This document shows, piece after piece, positions 34,446 through 46,759 of a stretch of 64,000 bases of DNA; the stretch's first letter is position 1, and the number at the start of each line of letters is the position of its first letter. The stretch is taken from assembly GCA_032871835.1 (NCBI GenBank), contig CM065296.1, positions 11,362,001 to 11,426,000 of the forward strand, read 5' to 3'. The notes below the pieces were generated by a model. The model saw only the letters and a program-made list of their open reading frames with translations, was not told the origin of the DNA and ran no database searches. The stretch comes from Dipteronia dyeriana (taxonomy: Eukaryota > Streptophyta > Magnoliopsida > Sapindales > Sapindaceae). Made by a program: the position numbers and the translations under genes.

Positions 34446-34796
34446 AGGGATGGGTGTGGGGGCCCAATGGGGTGTGGGAGGGTACCCCTATCCTCACCCT
34501 CATTCCTCAAACCTACCCCCACCACCTCCCCCAAAATCCATTTAGGGGGACCAATGGAGAGGACGTTTTGGGAGGAGGTTCCCCCACCCCCAACCCAAAA
34601 TCCATTTCTACCATTTCATTTCTTTTTCAATTCTAAATTTTCAATTTTCAATCTGAAAAATAATAAAAACATAATGAAAATACAATACAAAATCCAAAAT
34701 ACAATACAAAATAATTGACTCAATAGCCATGTTAATTTTAATACTTTAATATTATAATTTATAACTTTTTTAATTGTTAAAATTTTTAAATATAAA

Positions 34797-34872
<76 letters not shown>

Positions 34873-34943
34873 TATTATTTTGGGAGCCCAATGGGGTTTT
34901 GGACTTGGGGGATGAGACCCCATGGGAAAACGCTCATCCCTAG
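34446..34943. mobile_element. hAT-type MITE inside hAT-1
   Basis: Ends AGGGATGGGTG and CGCTCATCCCTAG, flanked by GTACGACT on both sides (34438-34445 and 34944-34951), a perfect 8-bp duplication. Both arms contain CCAATGGGGT and ACCCCATGGG blocks. The hAT-2 copy at about 57210 shows the uninterrupted sequence. It has no coding capacity, and its centre holds a TAA microsatellite. Confidence 0.88.
34793..34872. repeat. TAA/ATA trinucleotide microsatellite
   Basis: About 25 copies of a TAA-type triplet in the middle of the MITE. Runs of Ile, Leu or Tyr in overlapping frames are artefacts of it. Confidence 0.95.
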
Positions 34944-37289
34944 GTACGACTCTGCTCACGTTAGAGATTGTTTGGCACGATACATTGTACAAACTAATCA
35001 ATTTATCAATTTCGCTGACAATGTTTTTTTTTTTTAAGGAATTGGTCACATCTGCATTCAACCCCTAATTTGAAACTGTTCCTAGAACCATCATTAAAAA
35101 CGATTTGATAAGATTGTTTGAAACCCAAATAGATGACTTGATTGCTGAATTACAACATTTAAATGTCTCTGTTGCATTAACCTTTTATATTTGAAATATA
35201 TGTTCCAAACAGAACTATTTATGTATCACATGACAATATTTAGATTCTAAATGAAGGATAATAAAAAGAATTCTTAGTTTTTGTTCTATGAATTTTGCAC
35301 ATACCATAGAAAATATTTTTAATGTCATTCTTTCTATTTTAGAAATTTATGAAAGAACGAATCACATCATTTAATGCATCTGTAAAAACTAGCTCTATTG
35401 CATTGTTTGTTGAAAGACAAATCCCTCAAGATAGAGGTTATTTCTTCCATCAGTAGTGTGCATGTCATATCATAAATTTAGTTGTACAGACTAATTTTAA
35501 GCAAGTAAGCGACTAAATATAGCGCAACAGAGATGTCATTTATTGGATTGACAGTTCTAATTCTAGATTCCAATAATTCAAAAGACATTGTACATTAAAT
35601 GATCTACGACCCCGACTATTCCAAACTGATATGCCAGTAAAGTGGAACTCTACTTACTTAATGCTGAAAAATTATTTGGATTATGATACAACTATTACAT
35701 GTTTTTATAACATAAAATTGGCCGAAATTGGTCGTCTTAAAGCACAAGCACTTACCATAGACAATTGGTATATGGCAAGGGTTTTTGTTCAATTTTTAAA
35801 GAATTTTTATAATGTCACTGTAATTATTTCTGGGGTCTATTACCCCACATCTTCCTAGGCAATCCATCAGGTAGTGGAAATGTCTGAAGGGTTAAACACT
35901 TATAGGGAAGATGATAGCTTAGGCATTGTAGTTGTTGCTATGGAGACAAAACTCAAAAAATATTAGGTTAAGATTATTTTACTTTAAGCCTTATGTGTTA
36001 TAGTAGATCCTAGGGTTAAATTATCTAATTTATAATTTTTTCTTGATTTTATTGGTACTAATTTAAAAATAGAATATTCACAACAGGTTACTAACATTTG
36101 AAACAAGTTGTTCGAAGTTTTTCGTGTTATGAGCATAGGTTTGGAGGCCTTGACACGCAACCATCAGCAGAACCGGAGACAAGGCTGTAGCAAACAAGAT
36201 GGAGCATTCTGAAATAGTGAAAAAAAAAAGATAAATCATCAAGTTCTTCTTCACGGCAAAGATCTGACTCATCTTCTTGTACCGGATTGAATAGGTAACT
36301 TAAAGCATAGTTGGATGCATTCGAAGACAACAAAGAATTTGATTTGTTGTTATGGTGGAAAACCTATAACTACAGGTATCCGATTCCGTCACGCCTAGCA
36401 CGTGATGTACTGGTTATCCCTGTGTCAAAGGTGTCTTCAGAACAAGCATTCAGCACCAGTGGACGCATAATTGAACCAAGAAGAAGTTGTTTGTCTCCTA
36501 AAATGGTAGAGGTATTAACATGTCTTCGGGATTAGAAGCATGCTCAAAAGAGGTTGCAAAACCAAACGGTAGATAATGAACTTATTCAAGATTTCACCAA
36601 TTTATATGTTGATGAGAGTTCCGGTAATAACCAGGTCCAGAATTAGATTATATTTATATATGTACATTTACTTGTAATACGATTGCACTCTTTTTCTTTT
36701 TCCAAGTTTTTATCCCACTAGGTTTTTCTTGATAAGGTTTTTAATGAGACAATCATGTAAATATGTAATATTGAATTCCGAACGTCAAAAATAAATAAAT
36801 TATTCTTCATTTCATATTTTCATAACTTCATCGATTTTTAATTTTCTGTAATACTCTTTATTCATTTTTTAAATTATTTTATTAACAAAAGTAATAAATC
36901 TAAGTATCTATTAGCAACATTTTTTATAGTGACTAAAAAATAAACAAATTATTTTTCATAATAATTAAGATAAACAAATTACAATGAAAATTACATAATT
37001 GAATTGTTAAAAAATATTATGTATTTTAATTATGTATTTTCCCTAAACCGTAATCTCTAAAATTTATTTTTAGAAACATGTAATGATTTTAAAAATTAGG
37101 TACGGCCAGTGGGGCCCGTTGACACCGGTTTGCCTGCCGGCACTGTACGGCACACCCCAGACATGCTTATGTGTCATGCCAGACCCGTATTTTCAATAAC
37201 ATGTCGGGCCCGGCTTGACCCGTGCATTTGTATTGGCCGGACCAGGCACGGTCTGTTTTGAAAATAGGCTCAACCGTGCCGGACCATTT

Positions 37290-39632
37290 TGTTAGGATTA
37301 TGCTCGATAGCAAGAGTGTAATATTGTAATTAACAATCTTTTCATATGAATAAAGTGATTTCTAGCTTAACAAATCTGTTCATAACTTAAGATAAAAGGT
37401 TGGACGCCTTTATCTTGTCAAAGTTGTAGATTCTTTTGCTAGCATTTGAGTGGGATCAAATGTGTTATGATGAGTCTAAAATAATCAAAGTGTGGTGTCT
37501 TTGGGCAAAAGAATCTAGTGCACCGGTGCATTGAATAGGATCACAATGAAATACTTTATCTAGAACCGTCAATGGATAAAAGTTTTCATTCAAGACAATC
37601 GGAGAGTCTATCTCAATCCTGAGATAAATGATGAACTTATAGTTGCAAGTGTTATCATTTGAGCTATCAATGAGTACGATTATATAGCATAGTATATCCT
37701 CGATAGTTTGGTGGTATTCATTTGTTGATCGATAGAGGACTTCATTTACAGATATGGACATCGTGGCTCTATTTATTGAATGAGAGTAGAATACCATCAT
37801 ATGGATGTTTTGAGGTATTGGATATTAAATCTTAACGTTAAGTTTTCAATAGTGTCTATTGAAACATGGCTTCTGGACAAGTCAAAATATCCAAGTTCAA
37901 AATGTGGTCATATGAGTAAATATGGTAACTTGGAGAGTTATAGGCGGTCTATGAGCTCTTGGCGATTACTGTTATTCTTCACGAGGCTACATTTTCTCCA
38001 ATAAGGTTGTCTATGGTATGAATGAGTAACATCAACTTATTCTATCTTTATTTAAGAGTTCAATTTTAGTTCTTTAGTAGAATGAACTAAAATTAAATAT
38101 ATTGGACCTAAGTGAATCATTTGTTGATTGTGATTGGGTTGTGTCTATTGGAGCTAAAATTTTGATAACCCGCCAAGATCCCGAATCCACACGAACTTGC
38201 ATGGATCACTTGATATATTCTACCGGACCAATTTAGAGGTCCATCTAGAATTGTAATAAGGCATGTGAACTTGTTTCTTTTTGTAAGAATAGGTCTAGTT
38301 CATATGTGGACTTTTTATTAAGGTCCAATAGATTTAATAAAATGAGAAAAATAATATATGGCATTTATACTAGGTATGGGCGGCAATGGCAATGGATAAT
38401 AGCTTTAATATATTATTTTTATTTTATTATTATTTAATTAAATGGAAATTAATTAATTTGTTGATTAATTAATTATTTAATTAAAAGTCAAAATCTTTTC
38501 CTATTAGGAGATGGTCTCCTAAAACTATACTATTGTTGGTAGTATAGTTAATGTTAAAGACTATATTTGATAAGTAGATAAATAAAATAAGTTATTTATC
38601 TAATCAAATTAGGAAGTCTTTAATATGGTTACAAACACACTATTGAGTAGGATTAGGAGTCTTGGTGTAGGAAAGAATTCTTTTTGGAAAAGGATTCTTG
38701 GTCAACAAGTAAAACTACTTAGTGGTAGAATTCTTATTTGAAAAGGATTCATAACCACCAAGTTAATCTACCTAAAGATAGGATTCTTGTCCATCAAGTA
38801 ATCTTTCTTAGGTAAGATTAAACACTCCTAATCTACTTCAAACAAGGGAAATTCGGCCAACACAATATATAGTTAAAGGAGTAGTTAGTTTTCTTCTAAG
38901 ATAAGGATTCTAACTACCAAATAAATTCACCTAAGGAAAGGATTCTTGCCAACCAAGTGAATCCTTCTTAGGAAAGGATTTATGAACCTATATATATGTG
39001 GATGATGAATTCGGCCAGCCCTAAGGCATTAGAGAGGAATTTCGACCAAGCCATATTTTTCTTAGTGAAGAATTCGGCTATCATAGAATTTTTAGGGAAA
39101 AAAATCTGATTTTACTCTAGACAAAATTCAATCTTCTCTAAGCAATAGTGTGTGAATTCGGCCAAGTAGAGAAAAAGGGGAACGTTTTTGTATTCAATAG
39201 TATACTAATATCCTTTACGTCAAAAGGGTTTTGTGTACAACATCGAATCAAGGTTCACGCGAGTTACAATCAAATTGATTGATAATTCACAAGTGACCGG
39301 ACGTTCTTGGATTTTTTCTCTTGGAGGATATTTGTAACTAACAAAGAAAAGATATTTGATTTATCTCCATCCTCAAGAATACAATTTAAATAAAGGGAGC
39401 CCACACTCCTAGGTGATTCACGTTTGTGATTGGATTGGAAAATCTTGTAGAATTAATTCGGCTCTTGTTCAATCGTCACGCGAAAAAGGTACGATACTTT
39501 TATATACATCAATTAATCTAGGGTTAAGGTTCTCGTTGCATAAAAGGGGAAAAAAAATATTTATACGCAAACCCTAAATATTTCATTTTTTAACACGCTT
39601 CCGCTGTGTTTCTAAACCATTTTTTCCCTACA
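37290..39632 (+). mobile_element. solo LTR of the copia-A family
   Basis: 2,343 bp, TGTTAGGATTATGCTCGATA to TTTTTTCCCTACA, flanked by CATTT (37285-37289 and 39633-39637). It matches the split copia-A LTR along its whole length, and so gives the empty sites for both insertions there. It is younger than hAT-1 because it lies inside it. A small run at 38735-38960 repeats AAGGATTC...ACCAAGT...AATC segments three to four times. The ORF-like frames at 37465-38004 are shared by both LTR copies and are not genes. Confidence 0.93.
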
Positions 39633-39706
39633 CATTTGAGCCAGACCACTCCATTTCTATAGCACTAATGTCATGTAATATTTTTTCGGCTCATCATGTA
39701 ACATAT

Positions 39707-39876
39707 AGAGAAAATCTTCAATGGGACGGTCTCATTACCACTTGGTAAGACCGTTCCAATGAGATTGCACCATTTACCTCGAGTACATATATATATATTA
39801 TAAAACTATAATTTGGTGCAATCTCATTGGACGGTCTCACCAAGTGGCAATGAGACCGTCTCATTGAAGATTTTCT
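39707..39876. mobile_element. MULE-type foldback MITE
   Basis: A 170-bp unit that is nearly all inverted repeat: the left end GAGAAAATCTTCAATGGGAC pairs with the right end GTCTCATTGAAGATTTTCTC, with a short AT-rich centre. GTAACATAT (9 bp) stands on both sides (39698-39706 and 39877-39885). A 9-bp duplication fits Mutator-like elements. Confidence 0.85.
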
Positions 39877-39885
39877 CGTAACATA

Positions 39886-40288
39886 TGATGCCATGTAATA
39901 ATTAATTCTTCATGTAATATTCTAGCTAGTGTATCATGTAATATTTAACTCATCAGGAAAAACTCTAAAACATTTTAATCCCCTTATCATGTAATATTTA
40001 TCTATAAAAAATTCTAATTTATTTGTACCACCCTATCTACAAAATGATTGTAAAATTCAATGGATATTAAGACCTAATATTACCACAATAGTTTAATAAA
40101 ACAACAAAAAGATAACACAATGACCATCGAAATAGTACACGAAGGCACAAACTCAAATCTTATCAAGGAAAACATTAATTTCTTAAAACAGAAATCTGAA
40201 AATTGATCGGACCTTAAAAACAACTCAACAAATTTGTAAGAAATCTGCTATGCTCCAATGTTTTGGGACTTGTTAAGGATAACTCCTT
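39886..40288. other. AT-rich spacer
   Basis: Degenerate CATGTAATATT boxes continue to about 40010. Nothing else is recognised. Confidence 0.5.
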
Positions 40289-40471
40289 CATATTTCTACA
40301 GCTTTTGAAAACAGAAAACCCGGCTCGATTTCTTCTCTCGTGGTGGCCAAGGGCATCCTTCGGATGGATGGCCAACATAATCCTTCAGCGAAAGCTTCTT
40401 CTTTTTGTCGACGCCGAGAAAATCATCTTCTCTCTCGATGTAGGCTTCTTCTTCTTATCAACGTCAAGGGA

Positions 40472-41027
40472 TGCTAGAATTCGATTGACACAATAAAACA
40501 AAAACAACATATATATATATATATATGCACATATTTAATCCGAAAAACTTAACCTAAACATATTTCTATACATACTTAATCAAACCGTAAACATACAATA
40601 TTGACCAATGTCAATTCAAGAGAAAAGTGGAAAAGAAAAGATAGCGAAATCATATCTAAATCCATCGCTGGAGATTTGCGAACGGGTAGTGATCTTCCAA
40701 ATTATCACGACCTTTATGAACCCTACCGTGTTCTATTTTTCTCTGTTGATGGGGATACAGAGAAAACAAAAGTATCGATTATTTGAGGACCATAACCCTA
40801 AATATATATAATAATCAAATTATTATATGTTGGCTATTTCTAATTTGGCCCCTTAACAAATTAGAAATAGCACTCTGATATCTACACATTAATTCCATGA
40901 CAATTATACCCTTAAGCCTTAATACTTTAAATTTTAATTAGATCACTTTAATTTAGGCTTAATCAAAAGATAGCACAACACATTTAATATTCACATGTGT
41001 GGCCCCATATGATAGAATTTTCTAACA
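40472..41027 (-). repeat. copia-C 3' LTR
   Basis: On the minus strand it starts TGTTAGAAAATTCTATCATA and ends CGAATTCTAGCA. Next to it (41028-41040) is the minus-strand polypurine tract CCTAGTGGGAGAT. It contains a short TA tract (about 40509-40527) that the other LTR lacks. Confidence 0.93.
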
Positions 41028-41457
41028 ATCTCCCACTAGGCCACATATGTAACTTTACAAATGTGTATGACTTTATGAGCTCCAAAATTTTGCTATCACA
41101 ATTTTAGGGTATATCCGAACAATCTCGTCCATTGATTATGCTGACATAGGATCAAAGCGGTTTTCGTCACATTTAGCGTGATTAAACCCATCAATGGTCA
41201 CGTATACCAACATAACCAAATGACATAGATCAATCATGGATGTGTAGCATGGAAATTACATGCAATGTGATCTATACATGTCTATTCCAATTGGTCCTAC
41301 TTTATTCCTTAGTGAGATCAAAACTTAACACAATGTAACAGAGTGTAATTAACCGAATACTTCTTTCTGATCAGAAAAATATCCAATTACATAAATGCAT
41401 AAGTATATCCAAAATAAAAATATAGAGCAATAAAACACCAAATTATACAAACTCTCA

Positions 41458-43038
41458 CTATAATGTGATATCCTCACACAAAATAACACTCATATGAGCA
41501 GTGTGCTCATGAAAGACCTTGGGTGGTAATCCCTTTGTAAGCGGATCCAATATCATGGAGTTTGTCCCAATATGCTCTATGGATATATGTCCACTCTGTA
41601 CTTTTTCCTTCACAACTAGGAACTTAATGTCAATATGCTTTGACTTAGATGAGCTCATGTTGTTGTTAGAATATAGCACTGCTGATTTATTGTCACAATA
41701 TAGTTTGAGTGGTCTTTCAACACCCTCCAGAATGCGCAGCCCGGTGACAAAATTCTGCAGCCATATTCCATGGTTGGATGCCTCATAGCATGCTACAAAC
41801 TCTACTGCCATTGTGTAAGAAGCTATGACTGTCTATTTGGCACTCTTCCAAGAAATAGCTCCACCAGTCAACAGGTATATGTAGCCTGATGTGGATATCC
41901 TACTGTCTAGACATCCAACAAAATCGGAATCAAAATACCGTATGATCTCAAATTGATCTGATCTCTTATATGTGAGCATGTAATCTTTTGTTCTCTTCAA
42001 ATACCTCATAACCTGCTTGGCTGCTATCCAATGATCCATTCCAGGGTTACTTAAATATCTGCCTAACATACCAACAATGTACGCAATATCCGGGTGCGTA
42101 CACACCTGAGCATACATTAGACTCTCTACAGCTGATGCATAGAGAATCTTCTGTATTTCCTTAACTTCAAGGTTACTTTTAGGGCACTGGTTGAGACTGA
42201 ACTTGTCCCCCTTAGCGACAGGGGTGTCACCTGGTTTGCTGTCCTGCATGACAAACATTTTGAGCACTGTATCGATATAGCTCCTTTATGATAATCCAAG
42301 AATACCCCGAGAGCGATCTCGTTGTATCTGAATCCCTAATACAAAAGAGGCATCACCAAGATCTTTCATCTCAAATTCTTTGATAGAAATCTCTTGGTTT
42401 CATGCAACATGCCTATATCATTTGTGGCAAGAAGTATGTCATCGACATATAAAACCAGGAATATGTGCTTACTCCCACTGAATTTGTGATACACACAATT
42501 ATCAACAATGTTTATCTCAAAACCAAACGAGATAATCACTTGATGAAACTTATGGTACCACTGACGGGAAGCTTGCTTGAGTCCATAAATGGATTTTGTC
42601 AATTTACAAACCATATTCTTTGGATCTCCCGACTCAAATTTTTCTAGTTGCACCATATAAATTGTTTCATCAATGTCACCATTGAGAAACGACGTCTTGA
42701 CATCCATCTAATGACCCTCAAGATCAAAATGTGCAACTATTGTCATGATTGTCCTAAAAGAGTCTTTCGTTGAAACTAGAGAGAAAGTCTCTTTATAGTC
42801 AATCTCTTTCTTTTGGGTAAAGCCTTTAACTATAAGACGAGCCTTTAACTATAAGACGAGCCTTATACCTCTCCACATTACCTTTTGAATCCCTTTTGGT
42901 TTTAAATATCCATTTACAACCAATGGGCTTCTCACATTTTAGCAATGGGACAAGTTCCCAAACCTTATTGTCTTGCATAGACTTATATTCCTCATTCATG
43001 GCATCAATCCACTTTTGAGAGTTGGAACCCTGCATCAT
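41458..43038 (-). pseudogene. copia-C reverse transcriptase and RNase H
   Basis: Read right to left: MMQGSNSQKWIDAMNEEYKS (43038), MDVKTSFLNGDIDETIYMVQ (42707), KSIYGLKQASRQWYHKFHQV, the catalytic LYVDDILLAT box (about 42450-42421), then RNase H with YFDSDFVGCLDSRISTSGYI (about 41935) and AVEFVACYEASNHGIW (about 41808), ending SMILDPLTKGLPPKVFHEH (about 41565-41510). A 19-bp tandem duplication (42822-42840 and 42841-42859) shifts the RT frame. Further breaks occur near 42366, 42267 and 41833. The family call is secure; activity is excluded. Confidence 0.88.
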
Positions 43039-44266
43039 GAGGTACTAAACGCAAACTAAGCACAGAAAATTCAGCCACATTACGGCACAAACGTTTAGGT
43101 CATATCTCTAAGACTAGAGTTGAGCGGCTTATGTCTGATGGGATTTTAGATTCCCTTGACTTTACAGACTTTGATGTTTGTATTGATTGCATCAGGGGAA
43201 AATATAACAAAATAAAGAAATTAGGTGCCAACAAAACTATAGACGTCTTAGAATTGATACATACGGATATCTATGGTCCATTCCTTACTGCTTCTTGGAA
43301 TGGTCAACAGTATTTTATATCATTCATAGACGATTATTAATGTTATGGGTACCTATTTCTCATTCATGAGAAATCACAGTCTTTGAACGTGTTCAAAACA
43401 TTTAAAGCTGAAGTTGAGAACCAACTCAACAAAAGAATAAAGAGTGTCAGGTCTGACCGTGGTGGTGAATACTACGGTAGATATGACGGTTCAGGTGATC
43501 AACGTCCAGGACCATTTGCTAAATTCCTAGAGGAATGTAGAATCGTCCCATAGTACACCAAGCCAGGGTCACGAATGGTGTAGCTGAAAGGCGAAACTGG
43601 ACTCTTAAGGATATGGTAAGGAGTATGATTTGTCATTCCACCTTACCAGAGTCACTCTGGGGAGAAGCACTCAAAACAGCAGATTATATTCTGAACCGAG
43701 TACCAACTAAAGCAGCTGTAAAAACACCTTATGAGCTTTGGATAGGCAAAAAACCAAGTCTAAAGCATTTTCACATTTGAGGATGTCCAGCTGAGGCAAT
43801 GCCTTACAGGCCACATGAAAAGAAATTGGACTCCAAAATTGTAAGCAGCTACTTCATTGGCTACTCTGAGTGATCAAGTGGCTATAAGTTTTATGATCCC
43901 ACACTTCGGTCAATTTTTGAAATGAAAACTGCAACATTTTTTAAGGATGTTGAGTTTGGGGGGAGAAATAAGGTTATAGACATTGTCTTTGAGGAAGAAT
44001 CAGTTTCGATTCCTACTATAGTTTTTGACAATGTGCATTTTTCTATACCTGTCATTGATCAAGAAGCAAATATGGATCCTCAACCAGACAATGTTAAACA
44101 ACCCCTCATTCAAGATAAGGTAATTGTTCCTGAGGAACAAACTCAACAACCTCAAGAACTAGTGTCATTAAGGTGATCCACTAGAGAAAGGAGAAATGCT
44201 ATTCCGGATGATTTTTTCATATTTCTCCAGGAACATGAGGAAGACATTGGAATGATGGAAAATGAT
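43039..44266 (+). repeat. inverted duplication, arm 1 (integrase region, plus strand)
   Basis: This arm is the reverse complement of 44270-45501, separated by only three bases (CCA). On the plus strand it reads RLGHISKTRVERLMSDGILD, FDVCIDCIRGK, IHTDIYGPF, YFISFIDDY and later the region after integrase. It starts exactly where the RT reading of the element ends (43038). The arms differ at many bases, so the event is not recent. Confidence 0.92.
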
Positions 44267-44269
44267 CCA

Positions 44270-45501
44270 ATCATTTTCACCATTCCAATGTCTTCCTCAT
44301 GTTCCTTGAGAAATACGTAAAAATCGTCCAGAATAGCAATTCTCCTTTCTCTAGTGGATCGCCGTAATGGCACTGGTTCTTGAGGTTGTTGAGTTTGTTC
44401 CTCAGGAACAATTACCTCATCTTGAATGGGGGTTGTTCAACATTGTCTGGTTGAGGATCCAGATTCGCTTCTTGATCAACGACAGGTATAGAAACCTGCA
44501 CATTGTCAAAAACGATAGTAGGAATCGAAACCGATTCTTTCTCAAAGACAATGTCTCTAACCTTATTTCTCCCCCCAAACTCAACATCCTCAAAAAATGT
44601 TACAGCTCCCTTTTTAAAAATTGATCGAAGTGTTGGATCATAAAACTTATAGCCCTTTGATCGCTCAGAGTAGCCAATGAAGTAGTTGCTTACAGTTTTG
44701 GAGTCCAAATTCTTTTCATGTGGCCTGTAAGGCCTTACCTCAACTGGCATCCCCAAATGTGAAAATGCTTTAGACTCGGCTTTTAGCCTGTCCAAAGCTC
44801 ATAAAGTGTTTTTGCAGCTGATTTAGTTGGCACTCGGTTCAGAATATAAGCTGATGTTTTGAGTGCTTCTCCCTAGAGTGACTCTGGTAATGTGGAATGA
44901 CAAATCATACTCCTTACCATATCCTTAAGAGTCCGGTTTTGCCTTTCAGCTACACCATTCATGCTAGGTGACCCTGGCATGGTGTACTGTGGGACAATTC
45001 CACATTCCTCTAGGAATTTAGCAAATGGTCATGGACGTTGTTCACCTGAACCGTCATATCTACCGTAGTATTCACCACCACGGTCAGACCTGACACTCTT
45101 TATTCTTTTGTTGAGTTGGTTCTCAACTTCAGCTTTAAATGTTTTGAACACGTCCAAAGACTGTGATTTCTCATGAATGAGAAATAGGTACCCATAACGT
45201 GAGTAATCGTCTATGAATGATATAAAATATTGTTGATCATTCCAAGAAGCCGTAGGGAATGGACCACAGATATCTGTATGTATCAATTCTAAGACGTCTG
45301 TAGTTCTGTTGGCATCTATTTTCTTTATTTTGGTATGTTTTCCCTTGATGCAATCAATACAAATATCAAAGTCTGTAAAGTCAAGGGAATCTAAAATCCC
45401 ATCAGACACAAGCCGCTCAACTCTAGTCTTAGAGATGTGACTTAAGCGTTTGTGCCATAATGTGGCTGAATTTTCTGTGCTTAGTTTACGTTTAGTACCT
45501 C
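44270..45501 (-). repeat. inverted duplication, arm 2
   Basis: This arm is continuous with the upstream protease and gag sequence on the minus strand and so is the original copy. The centre of symmetry is at 44267-44269. Confidence 0.92.
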
Positions 45502-45900
45502 GTGATTCCACATGCAAGGTTTCATTATCAGAAACGATTATATCAAGCAAATATAAGTTGTCATATACACATAAAGAACCAGTTCTAACAACATATGAAT
45601 TTATAGATAAACTGAATTGATTGTTTCCAAATGAACAATAATAACCAAACTTGTCCAATAAAGAAACTGAAACCAAATTTCGTCTAAAATACGGTACAAC
45701 AAAAGTATCTCATAAATCCAAATAATAACCAGTTCCTAATAGCAACCTAAAATGCCCTATCGCCTCCACTTCTACCGATTTTCCATCGCCCACAAAGATG
45801 TTTCTTTCAGCATCACTTGGCTTTCGGTAGCTCAGGCAACCCTGCATAAAAACACTGATGTGAGTAGTAGCACCAGAATCTAACCACCACGTGTTTCTAG
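44270..45900 (-). pseudogene. copia-C protease end and integrase
   Basis: The minus-strand frame 45676-45029 holds LWHKRLSHISKTRVERLVSD, CIDCIKGKHTKIKK, ELIHTDICGPFPTASW, QQYFISFIDDYSRYGYLFLI and SVRSDRGGEYYGRYDGSGEQ, the HHCC and D,D motifs of copia integrase. The frame 44795-44412 carries the C-terminal part (MPVEVRPYRPHEKNLDSKT, YKFYDPTLRSIFKKGAVTFF). The part upstream of 45676 to about 45900 gives scattered protease-linker pieces (NTWWLDSGATTHIS-like). The link between the pieces is broken at about 45020 and 44800. Confidence 0.85.
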
Positions 45901-45919
45901 GTATTGAGCTAAATTTACC

Positions 45920-46759
45920 TCAGAACAGACCAAAGTAAGGAATGTACCTTTCTTTGCATGCCAAGCGTGATATGTACAATCCTTCTTCACATGTCCAGGC
46001 TTGTTTCAAAAGGATAAAAAAACAATCTTCTTTATCCTGTTGATGTTTCTTTTGAGCTGGACCCTTAGCAGATTCATTATTCTTTCTCTTTTTGCCCTTA
46101 TCTTTAGAGGTGCTAGCCAAATGAGCACTTTCGGTCCTGTCTCGCTTCAGTCTCTCTTCCTCTTGCACACAGTAAGAAATTAGCTCATTAAGAGTCCATT
46201 CTCCTTTTGACAGTTGTAACTGACCTTAAACTGGATGTATTGTGCAGAAAGTGATATTATTACCAAATGCACGAGCAAGTCGTCAAACAGCTCGAGCTTC
46301 AGTGCCTTAAGCTTAGGAGCAATATGAGACATTTCCATAATGTTCCCTTTGCCTTTGTACTTCATAGAAATCAAGCTTTGCAAATGCGTGTTTGTTTCTA
46401 CCTTATCATTTTTAACAAAACGCTTTTCAATTTCGGCTAGGAACTCCTTGGCTTTAGTTATCTTTTCAGATACCCCCACCCCTAAATGCCTCTGGAATGC
46501 CGCGCTTGATGATCATAAGACTCATGCGATTTGAGCGATCCCACTTCTCAAAGTTCTTCTTGTCATCAGGAGAACTTGCATCAGTAAGAGAAGCGGGTTG
46601 CTCAACCCGAAGTGCAAGGTCTAGATTCATGCAGCCGAGAACAATTTCAATGTTCTCCTTCCGATCCTTAAAGTTTTTCTCATTAAGTACATGTATAGAG
46701 TTGATATTAGCAGATATAGAAGAAACACTAGCTGTAAAGAGAACAAAACAAACAAACAA
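45920..46759 (-). pseudogene. copia-C gag
   Basis: The minus-strand frames read SIHVLNEKNFKDRKENIEIV, LGCMNLDLALRVEQPASLTD and KWDRSNRMSLMIIKRGIPEA (46759-46466), then KAKEFLAEIEKRFVKNDKVE (46479-46180), then a KDKGKKRKNNESAKGPAQKK basic region (46168-45920). A zinc knuckle, out of frame and degenerate (about 46030-45960), follows. This is the capsid and nucleocapsid of a Ty1/copia gag (UBN2 type). Confidence 0.82.

Larger units (their letters stand above)
34270..36640 (+). pseudogene. hAT-1 transposase pseudogene
   Basis: A plus-strand hAT transposase in many frames, aligned by eye with the better copy at 56900-58826. A BED-type zinc finger (KCKFCPNDYSSS) is at about 34300, interrupted by the MITE at 34446. 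Next are FETQIDDLIAELQHLNVSVAL-like sequence (about 35115-35180), MPVKWNSTYLMLKNYLDYDT (about 35631), and the C-terminal dimerisation region LLLWWKTYNYRYPIPSRLA, VSSEQAFSTSGRIIEPRRS (about 36340-36490). There are more than ten stops or frame changes. An intact protein would bind the ends and cut and paste the element. Confidence 0.88.
33319..39667 (+). mobile_element. hAT-1 transposon, dead, with nested insertions
   Basis: Its ends TAGTGCTATAAAATTTGA and (right end, reverse complement) TAGTGCTATAGAAATGG are terminal inverted repeats. ATGTCATG occurs directly on both sides (33311-33318 and 39668-39675), a perfect 8-bp target duplication. Both subterminal regions (about 33335-33530 and 37100-37289) are GC-rich with GACCCG/GGCCCG/CCGGC motifs. 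It contains a hAT-type MITE, a solo LTR and a transposase pseudogene. Without the two insertions it is about 3.5 kb, similar to hAT-2 at 55455. Confidence 0.92.

Noticed and set aside
34616..35061. Frames with poly-Leu, poly-Ile or poly-Tyr resembling membrane segments
   Set aside because: They come from the TAA microsatellite in a MITE.
37465..38004. Frames shared with 12936-13346
   Set aside because: They are within two copies of the copia-A LTR and are shared only because the LTR is shared.
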